Source: DATFTE01 sp963802575 (GTDB taxonomy: Bacteria > Acidobacteriota > Terriglobia > Terriglobales > Acidobacteriaceae). Taken from it: DNA of 64,000 bases. Shown one piece after another: positions 54,470-63,312 of the stretch. The position numbers and the translations under genes are program-made. The stretch is taken from contig CAWDJF010000009.1 of NCBI GenBank assembly GCA_963802575.1, forward strand, positions 248,001-312,000. The letters run 5' to 3'. How positions within the stretch are numbered: the first letter of the stretch is position 1; each line of letters opens with the position of its first letter. The notes beneath the pieces were generated by a model, which ran no database searches, was not told the DNA's origin, and was given only the letters and a program-made list of their open reading frames with translations.

Positions 54470-55454
54470 GACCACTCGCGAACTGACGTTCGCACAAGCC
54501 ATTAACGAAGCTCTATCGGAAGAGATGAAGCGCGATTCCCGCGTCTGCATCTTCGGCGAAGATGTGGCCGAGGCTGGCACTCCTTTCAAAGTTCTCTCGG
54601 GACTGGTGGAGACGTTCGGCAAAGAGCGCGTGCTCGACACGCCGATCTCGGAAGCAGGATTCACTGGCCTAGCCGTGGGTGCCGCGATGACCGGATTACG
54701 CCCGGTCGTCGATATCATGTTCGGCGACTTCATCACGCTCACCATGGACCAGATGGTTAACCAGGCTGCGAAAGTCCACTATATGTCTGGCGGAACGTGG
54801 AAGGTCCCCATGGTGATGCGGACAACCTTGGGCGCCACTCGCCGTTCAGCAGCGCAGCACTCTCAGTCTTTGCATGCTTGGTTTAGTCATGTCCCCGGAC
54901 TGAAGGTGATCCTGCCTTCGACCCCATACGATGCCAAGGGCTTGCTGAAAACCGCGATTCGGGACGAGAATCCCTGTGTCTTCTTTGAAGACAAGATGAT
55001 GTACAAGCTAAAGGGTCCGGTGCCCGAGGGAGATTACACGATTCCACTCGGTGTAGCCGACGTAAAGCGCGGAGGAACGGATATCACGCTCGTGGGCACC
55101 AGCAGCATGGTGCAGATAGCGCTGGGAGCCGCGGCCTTGCTGGAAGAAATCGGAATCAGCGCGGAGGTGATCGATCCGCGCACGACTTGGCCGCTCGATG
55201 AGAACACGTTGATCGAGTCGGCCAAGAAGACTTCGCGCGCCATCGTGATCGACGAGGGATACGGACGCTACGGCGTGACCGCGGAAATTGCCTCGGTGAT
55301 TGCGGAAGGCGCGTTCTACCATCTCGATGCTCCGGTGAAGCGCATGGGCGCGATGCACGTGCCGATCCCGTTCTCGCCGCCGCTGGAAGATGTGACAGTT
55401 CCCACAGAGCAAACCGTATTCGACGCAGCCCGGGCGCTCTGCAAGCGAGCCTAG
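54462..55454 (+). CDS. 2-oxoacid dehydrogenase E1 component, beta subunit
   Basis: Protein of 330 aa; the ATG at 54462 overlaps the E1-alpha stop with AGGA just before (a Met two codons earlier is possible). Motifs: RELTFAQAINEALSEEMKRD, VCIFGEDVAEAGTPFKVLSG, DTPISEAGFTGLAVGAAM, FGDFITLTMDQMVNQAAKVH, then AAQHSQSLHAWFSHVPGLKV and IDPRTTWPLDENTLIESAKK. It completes the E1 heterotetramer and binds the ThDP pyrimidine with Glu in SEAGF. Cotranscribed with E1-alpha, M24 and E2. Confidence 0.93.
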   Translation: MPETTRELTFAQAINEALSEEMKRDSRVCIFGEDVAEAGTPFKVLSGLVETFGKERVLDTPISEAGFTGLAVGAAMTGLRPVVDIMFGDFITLTMDQMVNQAAKVHYMSGGTWKVPMVMRTTLGATRRSAAQHSQSLHAWFSHVPGLKVILPSTPYDAKGLLKTAIRDENPCVFFEDKMMYKLKGPVPEGDYTIPLGVADVKRGGTDITLVGTSSMVQIALGAAALLEEIGISAEVIDPRTTWPLDENTLIESAKKTSRAIVIDEGYGRYGVTAEIASVIAEGAFYHLDAPVKRMGAMHVPIPFSPPLEDVTVPTEQTVFDAARALCKRA

Positions 55455-55473
55455 GCAAGATTGGAGACACATC

Positions 55474-56821
55474 ATGGCACTCCCCACTAGCGGAACGATG
55501 GCGGTGGATTGGGAAAATCGCATTGACTTCGACCGACTGCGCCGCGAGCGGCTGGCGCGCGCCAAGGCTCTTGCTCGAAAAGTCGGAGATGGGCTCGCTG
55601 CTCTGCTTCGACATGAATAATGTGCGCTACCTGACGGCGACGCACATCGGCTCATGGGCGCAGGACAAAGCCAACCGCTTCACGCTTCTTCCCCAGAACG
55701 ACGAACCGATCTTGTGGGATTTCGGTTCTGCGGCGCGGCATCATCAACTGCATTGTCCGTGGCTCGGGGAGCGGTCGCGTCCCGGCATTTCCATGCTGCG
55801 CGGTGCCATGTCGCCGGAGATGGGACGGGCGGAAGATGTCGCCAAAAAAATCAAGCTTGAACTCGAAATGCGCGGCCTGCACAAAGAACCAGTTGGCATC
55901 GACATCATCGAGCCGCCGGTTCTCTTCGCGCTGCAGAAGGAAGGCATCACGGTCGTCGACGGGCAGCAGTTGATGTCCGACGCACGCGTGATCAAGACGC
56001 AGGACGAGATTTCGCTGCTCAACATGTCGGCCATGATGGTCGACGCCGCCTATGACGAACTGTATCGCGCGATGAAGCCGGGCCTGCGCGAGAACGAAGC
56101 CGTGGGCCTGGTCAGCAAGGTTCTCTACGATCTCGGTTCGGAATATGTGGAGGCCGTGAATGCGATTTCCGGCGAGCGCTGCAATCCGCATCCGCACGTT
56201 TTCTCGGACCGCGTGTTGCGCCCGGGCGATCCCGTGTATTACGACATTCTGCATTCCTACATGGGATACCGCACCTGCTACTACCGCTGCTTCACCATCG
56301 GATACGCCTCGCACGCGATGGTCGACGCCTACAAGCGCTGTCGCGATTATCTCGATGCGGCCATCGAGTTGGTGCGTCCCGGACGCACCACTGCCGAGAT
56401 TGCTTCGGTATGGCCGAAGGCGACCGACTTCGGCTTCCCCAACGAAGAAGCTGCATTCGCCCTGCAATACGGACACGGCATCGGACTCGCTATTTGGGAG
56501 AAGCCGGTCATCAGCCGACTGGTTTCGTTCGATCATCCGCACGAAATCAAACCCGGCATGGTGTTCGCGCTTGAAACCTTCTGGCCTTCGACCGACGGCT
56601 GGAGCGCTGCTCGCATCGAAGAAGAAATCGTCGTCACCGAAACCGGGCACGAAGTGATTACGCGCTTCCCTGCCGAACAATTGCTGGTTGCGGGCGCTCA
56701 CTATTACACCGTCAACGGGCCGCTGCCCACGACTCGTGAATCTGAAGCCGAACCGAGCCGCCGAGTACGGGAGATGGTCGCGGCGAGTTCGAAAACGGAG
56801 AGGGTGGAAGTGGGAGACTGA
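55474..56821 (+). CDS. M24 (pita-bread fold) metallo-hydrolase-like protein with a Cys metal ligand, frameshifted
   Basis: The ATG at 55474 begins MALPTSGTMAVDWENRIDFD; the frame fails after RAKALA. Removing one T at 55571-55572 joins it to KALLEKSEMGSLLCFDMNNV, giving about 448 aa. The N-terminal creatinase domain (FDMNNVRYLTATHIGSW) precedes the pita-bread fold. Of the five metal ligands, Asp (56243-56245) is in VYYDILHS, His in YGHGIGLAIWEKP, and Glu in FALETFW and RIEEEIVVTE. The second Asp, expected eleven residues after the first, is Cys (56276-56278) in GYRTCYYRCF. So it is not a standard Xaa-Pro peptidase. Context suggests a small-molecule hydrolase or lyase. Confidence 0.85.
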
Positions 56822-56834
56822 TGTTTTCTTTCCC

Positions 56835-56934
56835 GACGTCATCCGGAGCCCGGCAGGGCGAAGGATCTGGCGTGGGGCGGAACGGGGATCGTTACGGTCC
56901 ACGCCAGATTCCTCGCTCCGCTCGGAATGACGTC
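56835..56934. repeat. GACGTCAT...GATCTGGCG inverted repeat inside the operon
   Basis: The left arm GACGTCATCCGGAGC with GAAGGATCTGGCGTGG mirrors CCACGCCAGATTCCTC with CGGAATGACGTC. It is related to 39642-39753. It sits between the M24 and E2 genes of one operon. Confidence 0.75.
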
Positions 56935-56977
56935 ATTCAATTAAAAGTTCGGTTCTCCTGAGACAGAAAAGAAAATC

Positions 56978-58150
56978 ATGGCAATCAGCGTAGTCATGCC
57001 CGCACTCGAGATGGCGCAAGAAACCGGCAAGCTGGTGTCTTGGCGAAAGAAGGAAGGCGAGCGTGTCACCAAGGGTGACATCCTTCTGGAAATCGAAACC
57101 GACAAAGCAGTCATGGAGATCGAAGCTCCCGGCGATGGCATTCTTGCCGGCATCAAGGCTCAGGAAGGCGCGGTAGTTCCGGTCGGTCAGACCATCGCGT
57201 GGCTGGTGGCTCCCGGTGAAGTTCCGCCGGTTGAAACCGCACCATCAGCTTCTGGCCGGCGCACTACCGCTGAGCCGGTCCGATCGACGACGGTCGCGGA
57301 TGCGCCGGCGAGATCGACTGGCGGAGGCCCGCGAATCTCTCCCAAAGCCCGCCGCCTCGCGCAGGAAAAAGGCGTCGACCTTTCACGCCTTCAAGGTTCT
57401 GGTCCCGGCGGAGAGATTCTCGCAGAAGACGTCCTAGCGGCGGCAAGCGCACAGGCAGCGTCTGGCGCTATCGAAACTCTCGGTCCCATCGGCCGCCTGA
57501 TGGCCGAGCGCACCACTCAGAGTTGGACGACCGTCCCTCACTTCTTCGTTACCAGAGACGCTGACGCAACTTCGCTCGCGGAAGCCCGCGAGAAACTTGG
57601 ACCCGGCGTCGAGCGCACTAATAAAGTAAAACTCACTCACACGGATCTTATTGTCGCGCTCGTGGCCCGCGTCCTGGGGAAGCATCCGCGAGTCAATGGA
57701 AGCTGGGCGGGCAACGGCATACGACTCAACCCTGATGTCAACGTCGCGATTGCCATGGCAGTCGACGACGGCGTTGTCGCCGCGGTGATTCCCAACACCG
57801 CAAAGATTGGCCTCGACGATATCGCCGTTCAGCGAAAAGAACTGACGGAACGCGCCCGCGCGGGCAAGCTGCGCCCTGCCGACATCTCCGGCGGAACATT
57901 TACCATCAGCAATCTCGGCATGTATCAAGTAGATGGATTCACTGCGATCATCACTCCGCCACAAGCGGCAATATTGGCGGTAGGCCGCATTGCCGATCGC
58001 GTCGTGGCGGTTGACGGAAAGCCAGCAGTGCGGCCGATGGTAACGATGACGCTCTCCTCCGACCATCGGGTTATCGATGGCGCGAGAGCGGCGCTGTTCA
58101 TGAATGACTTAGTCGACGCGATGCGCGAGCCGGAGAAGTGGCTGCGCTAG
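56978..58150 (+). CDS. 2-oxoacid dehydrogenase E2 component (lipoyl acyltransferase)
   Basis: Protein of 390 aa. One lipoyl domain with Lys43 (EIETDKAVMEIEAPGDG) is followed by a linker rich in Pro/Thr, a peripheral-subunit-binding domain (about 112-148: RISPKARRLAQEKGVDLSRL) and the catalytic domain. The active-site SDHRVIDGARAALFMNDL near the C-terminus is intact, as are NPDVNVAIAMAVDDGVVAAV and GGTFTISNLGMYQVDGF. It receives the acyl group from E1 and makes an acyl-CoA. No E3 gene is in the operon. Confidence 0.93.
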   Translation: MAISVVMPALEMAQETGKLVSWRKKEGERVTKGDILLEIETDKAVMEIEAPGDGILAGIKAQEGAVVPVGQTIAWLVAPGEVPPVETAPSASGRRTTAEPVRSTTVADAPARSTGGGPRISPKARRLAQEKGVDLSRLQGSGPGGEILAEDVLAAASAQAASGAIETLGPIGRLMAERTTQSWTTVPHFFVTRDADATSLAEAREKLGPGVERTNKVKLTHTDLIVALVARVLGKHPRVNGSWAGNGIRLNPDVNVAIAMAVDDGVVAAVIPNTAKIGLDDIAVQRKELTERARAGKLRPADISGGTFTISNLGMYQVDGFTAIITPPQAAILAVGRIADRVVAVDGKPAVRPMVTMTLSSDHRVIDGARAALFMNDLVDAMREPEKWLR

Positions 58151-58154
58151 AAAT

Positions 58155-58652
58155 CTACGGATCGTAGACTGCGCTCCCTAATCCAGCATGGCGAGCGCCT
58201 TCCTGCATCTCTTCCAAGCCACGCTTCAGCGCGTCCAGTTGCTTCTGCATCTGCTCCACGTCTTGCTGCTTCTGCATCTGCTTTTGGTTGTATTGCACGC
58301 CGTTACGGTAACGGTTGCCTTCGACGAAATGGATCGAGCCCTTCATTTGATCGACATTCTTCTGCAGCGCCGCGATCGCATTCTTCTGTCGCACAATTGC
58401 CGCCTTCCATTGCGCTGCGGAGTGTGCGTCGTTGGTAGGCGGCGGAACGTAGTCTTCACCGTGGATCGGATCGTCCGACTCGTCGGAGTGCTCAGGAATG
58501 TCTTCGTTGGTAATGACTTTCTTGGAAGTGCTGGCGGTGTTGGTGATCTTGGCCTTGTCCCGCCGTTCCTTCGCGACTTCGCCCAGGGACTGGCCGAAAC
58601 TGTCCGCTACTAAAAGGCCGGCGATCACGATCGCGACTCTGCAAACCGTCAT
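58155..58652 (-). CDS. Secreted coiled-coil protein of unknown function
   Basis: Protein of 165 aa; GGGAG eight bases before the ATG at 58652. Signal peptide (VAIVIAGLLVADSFGQSLGE). The mature part begins SLGEVAKERRDKAKI, then KKVITNEDIPEH, an acidic stretch, and a long helical, Gln-rich coiled coil (about 78-150: WKAAIVRQKNAIAALQKNVD, NQKQMQKQQDVEQMQKQLDA). The pattern (SLG.VA.E.R.KA...KVITNEDIP, then coiled coil) is familiar from acidobacterial exported proteins of unknown role. Stops four bases from the E2 stop, convergent. Confidence 0.75.
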   Translation of the reverse strand: MTVCRVAIVIAGLLVADSFGQSLGEVAKERRDKAKITNTASTSKKVITNEDIPEHSDESDDPIHGEDYVPPPTNDAHSAAQWKAAIVRQKNAIAALQKNVDQMKGSIHFVEGNRYRNGVQYNQKQMQKQQDVEQMQKQLDALKRGLEEMQEGARHAGLGSAVYDP

Positions 58653-58765
58653 GGAAACACTCCCGCGAACATGCTGGGAGGGTTGCCATTTTCGAGACTA
58701 TCCTGATTGGGTCAGGAAGAAGAGATTACGGTTGTGCAGGGCCCGTTGCCTGCGCGAAGACGAAC

Positions 58766-59962
58766 TTACGCGGGGACGGTGAAACCGTCCAAACGCCGCT
58801 TCCCTCTGCGGGGGACAGGACTGGCGGCTCCTACCACGGTGCCATCCATGACGCGCTTGAAAGCTGCCTGGAAGCGCTCCATCTCGGGTTGCGTTCCCAC
58901 CGTTACCCGCACCCAGGTCGGCATGACGGGCCAGACACGTCCCACAAAAACGCTCTGCTTCTCCATCGCGTCGATGGCTTGCTTGCCCGGACGCTTGGTG
59001 TCGAGCATGAAGAAGTTCGTCTCGGAAGGAATATAGATGTAGCCCTGGCGGTCAAGCCAGTCGAAGGTCGCTTGGCGGATGGCCGTGTTGATGCGCCGCC
59101 GCTCAGGAACGAGCTGCGCATCTTTTAAACTCGCAGACGCCGCTACCACTCCGGTCACCGGCATGGAATTCCATCCGCCGTAGTTCTGAATCTTGTCGAG
59201 AAGATCGGGACGTCCGATGGCGAATCCACAGCGCAGCCCCGCCATCCCATAAATCTTCGAGAAGGTGCGCAGCACGATCACGTCTTTGCCCGCCTGCACC
59301 AGATCGATCGCGGACGGGGCGCCGGCAAAGTGGATGTACGCTTCGTCGACCATCACTAACGATCCCGCGGGTTTGTTCTGCAGGAGATATTCGATGTCAG
59401 CATGACTGGTAAGCGTGCCGGTAGGGTTGTTGGGTGTGCAGATATAGAAGAGCCCGGCATCGGGAGCGGCGGAAATCATCGCCTTCACATCGTGCGCATG
59501 ACTTGCCGTCAGCGGTACGTTCACCACCTTGGCACCGGACTGTTTTGCGGCAAACATGCCGGCCTCATATCCGGGATCAGCGGCGACATAACTCTTAGTA
59601 GGAGACGTAAAAGCCATCACTGCGTGATGCAGAGGCTCGCTGGACCCCGGATAGACCAGTACGTTCTCCGCCTTCAGGCCCTCCATCTCCGCAAACATCG
59701 CGCCCAGTTCATCGGTCAGGTGGAAGGAGTAGCGGCCGGCATTGGGAGTAATCGCGGCGATCGCGTCCCGCGCGGCAGCGGACGGGCCGAGGGGATTCTC
59801 GTTGGAATCAATCGCTACTGCATCTTTGGGAACGATGGTGCGACCGGCATGGGCCAGCATCGGCTCCGTGACGATACGGAAAGCAGCGGCCGCCGAGGCA
59901 GCTGCGGATAGATGCAGGAACGACCGGCGGGAAAACGGCAATAGTGGCTTTTGGGAATCCAT
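58766..59962 (-). CDS. Tat-exported histidinol-phosphate-aminotransferase-like PLP enzyme
   Basis: Class I/II aminotransferase of 398 aa from the ATG at 59962 (AGGAGG six bases before). The N-terminus has a twin-arginine signal (FSRRSFLHLSAAASAAAAF) ending near VTEPMLAHAG, so the folded, PLP-loaded enzyme should be exported. Motifs: SNENPLGPS, YPGSSEPLHHAV, CTPNNPTGTLTSHADIEYLL, MVDEAYIHF, and the PLP lysine in LRTFSKIYGMAGLRCGFAIG. A C-terminal basic tail (PRRGKRRLDG) is unusual. It is not in a his operon. The substrate of an extracytoplasmic aminotransferase is unclear. Confidence 0.85.
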   Translation of the reverse strand: MDSQKPLLPFSRRSFLHLSAAASAAAAFRIVTEPMLAHAGRTIVPKDAVAIDSNENPLGPSAAARDAIAAITPNAGRYSFHLTDELGAMFAEMEGLKAENVLVYPGSSEPLHHAVMAFTSPTKSYVAADPGYEAGMFAAKQSGAKVVNVPLTASHAHDVKAMISAAPDAGLFYICTPNNPTGTLTSHADIEYLLQNKPAGSLVMVDEAYIHFAGAPSAIDLVQAGKDVIVLRTFSKIYGMAGLRCGFAIGRPDLLDKIQNYGGWNSMPVTGVVAASASLKDAQLVPERRRINTAIRQATFDWLDRQGYIYIPSETNFFMLDTKRPGKQAIDAMEKQSVFVGRVWPVMPTWVRVTVGTQPEMERFQAAFKRVMDGTVVGAASPVPRRGKRRLDGFTVPA

Positions 59963-60050
59963 GATGAACCTCCTGCGGGAAGCTACGGCTTCCGCGAGTT
60001 CGACCATCGTACTGCGCTTTCCGGGACTTCGCTAGTGGATGTGACGAGAA

Positions 60051-60500
60051 CTACTTCTTGGCTAGCAAACTGGTGTGGCTGGCGACGCATAGCCACTTGC
60101 CGCTGTCGTGCACCCAGGTGTCGGTGAAGCGTCCCACATGATCGTAGGGCTTGCTGTTGTACTCGCCTTTGGTGTGGTAGACGCCGGTGACGATGGCAGT
60201 ATCGCGGTAGAAATTGACTTTCAGATCTTGAATGTTCACGAACGCGGGCTTGAATTGCGGATCGCGGATATCGGCCAGAAACTGTTCGCGGTCGCTGACT
60301 TCCCCGTCATATTCGGTGTTAATGAAGCGGTCGGCAATCAGAGATTGCAGGGCGCGCGAGTCGCGGTTCACCTGGGCTTCATTCCACATGTGTTCCAGCG
60401 TAACCAATTTGGTCGACTGGGAATCGTCTCCGGGCGTGGAGATCTGTGCCAGAGCGCCGGCGCTCAGCAGCAGGACACAGGGTAGCAGCCATTTCCGCAT
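60051..60500 (-). CDS. Secreted DUF4440/SnoaL-like (NTF2 fold) protein
   Basis: Protein of 149 aa; the ATG at 60500 has AAGGGA before it and starts a signal peptide (MRKWLLPCVLLLSAGALAQ). The cone-shaped NTF2 domain shows the family line LEHMWNEAQVNRDSRALQSL, IADRFINTEYDGEVSDREQF, FYRDTAIVTGVYHTKG and GRFTDTWVHDSGKWLCVASH. Such domains serve as small-molecule binders or isomerases; activity here is unknown. Monocistronic. Confidence 0.85.
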   Translation of the reverse strand: MRKWLLPCVLLLSAGALAQISTPGDDSQSTKLVTLEHMWNEAQVNRDSRALQSLIADRFINTEYDGEVSDREQFLADIRDPQFKPAFVNIQDLKVNFYRDTAIVTGVYHTKGEYNSKPYDHVGRFTDTWVHDSGKWLCVASHTSLLAKK

Positions 60501-60640
60501 AGAACTTCCCTTACACGTGCAGCTCGGTCCGCACGTTGCGAAAACATAACAAAACGTTGATTCTCCCGACCACAAGGAAGGTGGGTTCGCGATTACGAAG
60601 GTCACGAAGCCCGACAATAACCGGAGGGCAATAGGCTGTT

Positions 60641-61792
60641 TTACGAGAAGGTTTCTACGGACCCCGCGACGACGCGATTCCGGCCTTCTTTTTTCGCCTG
60701 GAACATGCGGTCGTCCGCCACGGCAAACAATTCTGGTGCATCTTCTCCATCCTTGGGGAAACTGGCCAACCCCGCGCTGATGGTGACAGAGATCTTTTCC
60801 GCGCGCGTGGCGAGCGGAATCGGTGTGCCGGCCACCAACTCCCGCAAGGCTTCTAATTTTCGCGCGGCGACGTCAATATCCGTTTCCGGCAGGATCACCA
60901 CAAATTCTTCACCTCCGTAGCGGCCGACGGTGTCGCTTTGGCGAAACGATTCGCGAAGGATCGCACCGATCCTTCGCAAGACCACGTCTCCCGCGGGATG
61001 GCCATGCGTATCGTTCAGTAATTTGAAACGGTCGGCATCAATCACCGCCAGGGTCAGCCGTTTGCCATAGCGGCGCGCCCTGCTGAGTTCGAGGGCGAAA
61101 CGGTCGTCCACATATCCGCGGTTGAAGAGCCCCGTCAGAGCGTCGCTGGTGGCAAGTTGGAGCAACCTTTGGCTGCGCACTACTAATGCCAGGCTGAGGG
61201 CCGAGGCAGTCAGCATCAGAATCAATCGGGAGATTTGCGCCGCCCAACTGAATTGGCCGTAGATGTACGGGGCATACGAGGCGCCGTTGAGATCCCAGTG
61301 GTGCGCAGTGAAATAGACGATGGCGAAATATTCGAAGAACGCCAGCAATCCGGCCGTAACGCACACCCGCTTGTCATAGCGCAGACTCGTGCTCCCGATA
61401 GCCAGGAAGTAGCCTTCAAAGACCACTTTGCTATTCACCGCAGTGTGCGGCTGGTTCATCACCAGAAACAGAACCAGCGCACCGCTCACCAGGCTGACGT
61501 CAAAACTACTGCTGGCGAAACTCAGCCAAGCAGGATTGAATTCCCGCGAAATCAGGAAAAACACAAGTAGCGAAAGAAGAAATGTCCCACCTGTAAGGCT
61601 GAGACCAACCAGGCTCTCTGTGCGATCCATGGGAAAGAACAAGGTGTCGATGATCGGAATAAGCAGGATGATCGTGGCCAGCGATATCCGGATCTTGGCC
61701 ACTAATAATTCGCCTGCCGCGCCGGCTTCAGCAAGAATCGGGTCCGGCCGCGACCAGAGCATTGAGAAGAAAGTTTTGAGCTTAATGTTCAT
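60641..61792 (-). CDS. Membrane diguanylate cyclase (GGDEF)
   Basis: Protein of 383 aa. Six membrane helices fill residues about 30-205 (ISLATIILLIPIIDTLFF, LLVFFLISREF and so on). The GGDEF domain starts SDALTGLFNRGYVDDRF with VIDADRFKLLNDTHGHPAGD; the active site is RYGGEEFVVILPET. An inhibitory I-site RQSD lies exactly five residues before GGEEF, so product inhibition by c-di-GMP is predicted. It makes c-di-GMP from two GTP. The sensor region has no named domain; its signal is unknown. Confidence 0.93.
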   Translation of the reverse strand: MNIKLKTFFSMLWSRPDPILAEAGAAGELLVAKIRISLATIILLIPIIDTLFFPMDRTESLVGLSLTGGTFLLSLLVFFLISREFNPAWLSFASSSFDVSLVSGALVLFLVMNQPHTAVNSKVVFEGYFLAIGSTSLRYDKRVCVTAGLLAFFEYFAIVYFTAHHWDLNGASYAPYIYGQFSWAAQISRLILMLTASALSLALVVRSQRLLQLATSDALTGLFNRGYVDDRFALELSRARRYGKRLTLAVIDADRFKLLNDTHGHPAGDVVLRRIGAILRESFRQSDTVGRYGGEEFVVILPETDIDVAARKLEALRELVAGTPIPLATRAEKISVTISAGLASFPKDGEDAPELFAVADDRMFQAKKEGRNRVVAGSVETFS

Positions 61793-61923
61793 ACGGGCGC
61801 ACGACTACAGCGGCAATACGCAGTGAGGAAGGATAGAGGCAGACTCGCGAAGCGGCAACAGGAATTCCCTGCCGGGTTCCCAGAAAGCAACAGGCGTCCG
61901 TAATATCAGTTGCGCTAATTCAA

Positions 61924-63309
61924 TTACCTCGCCCCGGCCTGCGCCTGAGCAAATTGTTTCGATTCCACAGTCTGCTGCTTAGCTTCGCGGCTGGCCTCGA
62001 GCGTCAGATCTTTGGCGCCAAACTGCACTCCGATCTTCTTCAGAAAATCGTTGGGAGGGGTGCCTCCGGCGAAGATCCACACGAAGTCGTTAGGGAGTTC
62101 GCGCCGGCTCCCGCCGACCTCAAGAATGACCCTCTCGGCGGTGAACTCGACCGGATTCGAATTGAATAACACTTTCACCTTGCCAGACTTGATGCAATCA
62201 TCCAACCGCTTCACGTTGCGTTCCTTGATGCGGTTGAAGCGCTCCTGCCGGTACGATAACGTGACTTCATTGCCAACTTGGTGCGCCAGCCCCATGGCGG
62301 CTTCTACGGCGCTGTCTCCGCCACCGACAACCAGGATCTTCTTATTGATGTAGTGGTCCGCTTCGATCAGGCGATACATCACTTTGGGTAAATCTTCCCC
62401 CTTGGCACCGAGTTTACGAGGTTCTCCCGCCCGGCCAAGAGCCAGCACAACCGCACGCGCTCGATACTGATTGTGCGGAGAGTGCACGGTGAAAATGCCA
62501 TCGTCGCCTTTGCGAATGTCTTCTACCTTTTCGCTGGTAACAACGTTGAAGTCCGAGCGGTTCAGGATCATGTCCCAGAACGCGAGCAGGTTTTCTTTTG
62601 AGAGTTGCATCTTCTTGAACTTCCCGTACATGGGAAATTCTACCGGACTGGTCATGACCAACTTTTGTCGCGGATACTTCGCCACCGTTCCGCCGATCTC
62701 GTCCCGCTCGATCGTGATGTAGTTGAGTTTATGCTCGATCGCTCGCAAGGAAGCGCTGATACCGGCCGGGCCCGCGCCTACGATAAGGACGTCATAAACA
62801 TCCTTCGAAGTTGCGGGGTTCGGCGCAGCGCGCTTGACGATGGTGTCGACGCAGTCGCGTCCCTGGTTCACCGCGTTCTTGATCAGAGCGAGTCCGCCGA
62901 GTTCCCCGACAATGAATAAGTTCGGAATGCTGGTCTCGAATTCGGGGCTCAGATAAGGCATATCCGCACTCATGCCGGGCGTGGCCGTAACCATCGTGAT
63001 GGCTCCCACGGGACAGGCCTCCGCACAAAGTCCATGCCCGATGCACTTGTATCCGTTCACAATGACAGCTTTGCCTCCCAGCATCGCCAGAACGTCGCCT
63101 TCAGGACATACGCTCGTGCAAGTCTGGCAGCCAATGCAGTAAGTGGTGTCGATATGCGGATGCTGTGCCTTCGGTCCTTCGGAAAACAGTTTTCCCTTCT
63201 CAGCGGATTCTTGCGCCTTCTCCTCGCGCTTCTTCAGGCCTTTGAGATAGCCGCGCAAGAAAAAACTGCCAATCACCGCCGCAACGATCAGTGCTATGAG
63301 CGTATCCAT
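61924..63309 (-). CDS. Membrane-anchored protein with two [4Fe-4S] ferredoxin motifs and an FAD/NAD(P) reductase domain
   Basis: Protein of 461 aa. An N-terminal anchor (TLIALIVAAVIGSFFLRGYL) precedes two cluster motifs, CIGCQTCTSVCP and CIGHGLCAEACP (about residues 58-105). A thioredoxin-reductase-like flavin domain follows: YDVLIVGAGPAGISASLRAI (FAD), ILVVGGGDSAVEAAMGLAHQ (NAD(P)) and WIFAGGTPPNDFLKKIG. No CxxC redox pair of thioredoxin reductase is present, so it is a ferredoxin-type or bacillithiol-reductase-like enzyme rather than TrxR. It starts three bases after the stop of the membrane-cytochrome-like gene, so the two must function together in electron transfer. Confidence 0.85.
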   Translation of the reverse strand: MDTLIALIVAAVIGSFFLRGYLKGLKKREEKAQESAEKGKLFSEGPKAQHPHIDTTYCIGCQTCTSVCPEGDVLAMLGGKAVIVNGYKCIGHGLCAEACPVGAITMVTATPGMSADMPYLSPEFETSIPNLFIVGELGGLALIKNAVNQGRDCVDTIVKRAAPNPATSKDVYDVLIVGAGPAGISASLRAIEHKLNYITIERDEIGGTVAKYPRQKLVMTSPVEFPMYGKFKKMQLSKENLLAFWDMILNRSDFNVVTSEKVEDIRKGDDGIFTVHSPHNQYRARAVVLALGRAGEPRKLGAKGEDLPKVMYRLIEADHYINKKILVVGGGDSAVEAAMGLAHQVGNEVTLSYRQERFNRIKERNVKRLDDCIKSGKVKVLFNSNPVEFTAERVILEVGGSRRELPNDFVWIFAGGTPPNDFLKKIGVQFGAKDLTLEASREAKQQTVESKQFAQAQAGAR

Positions 63310-63312
63310 GGC

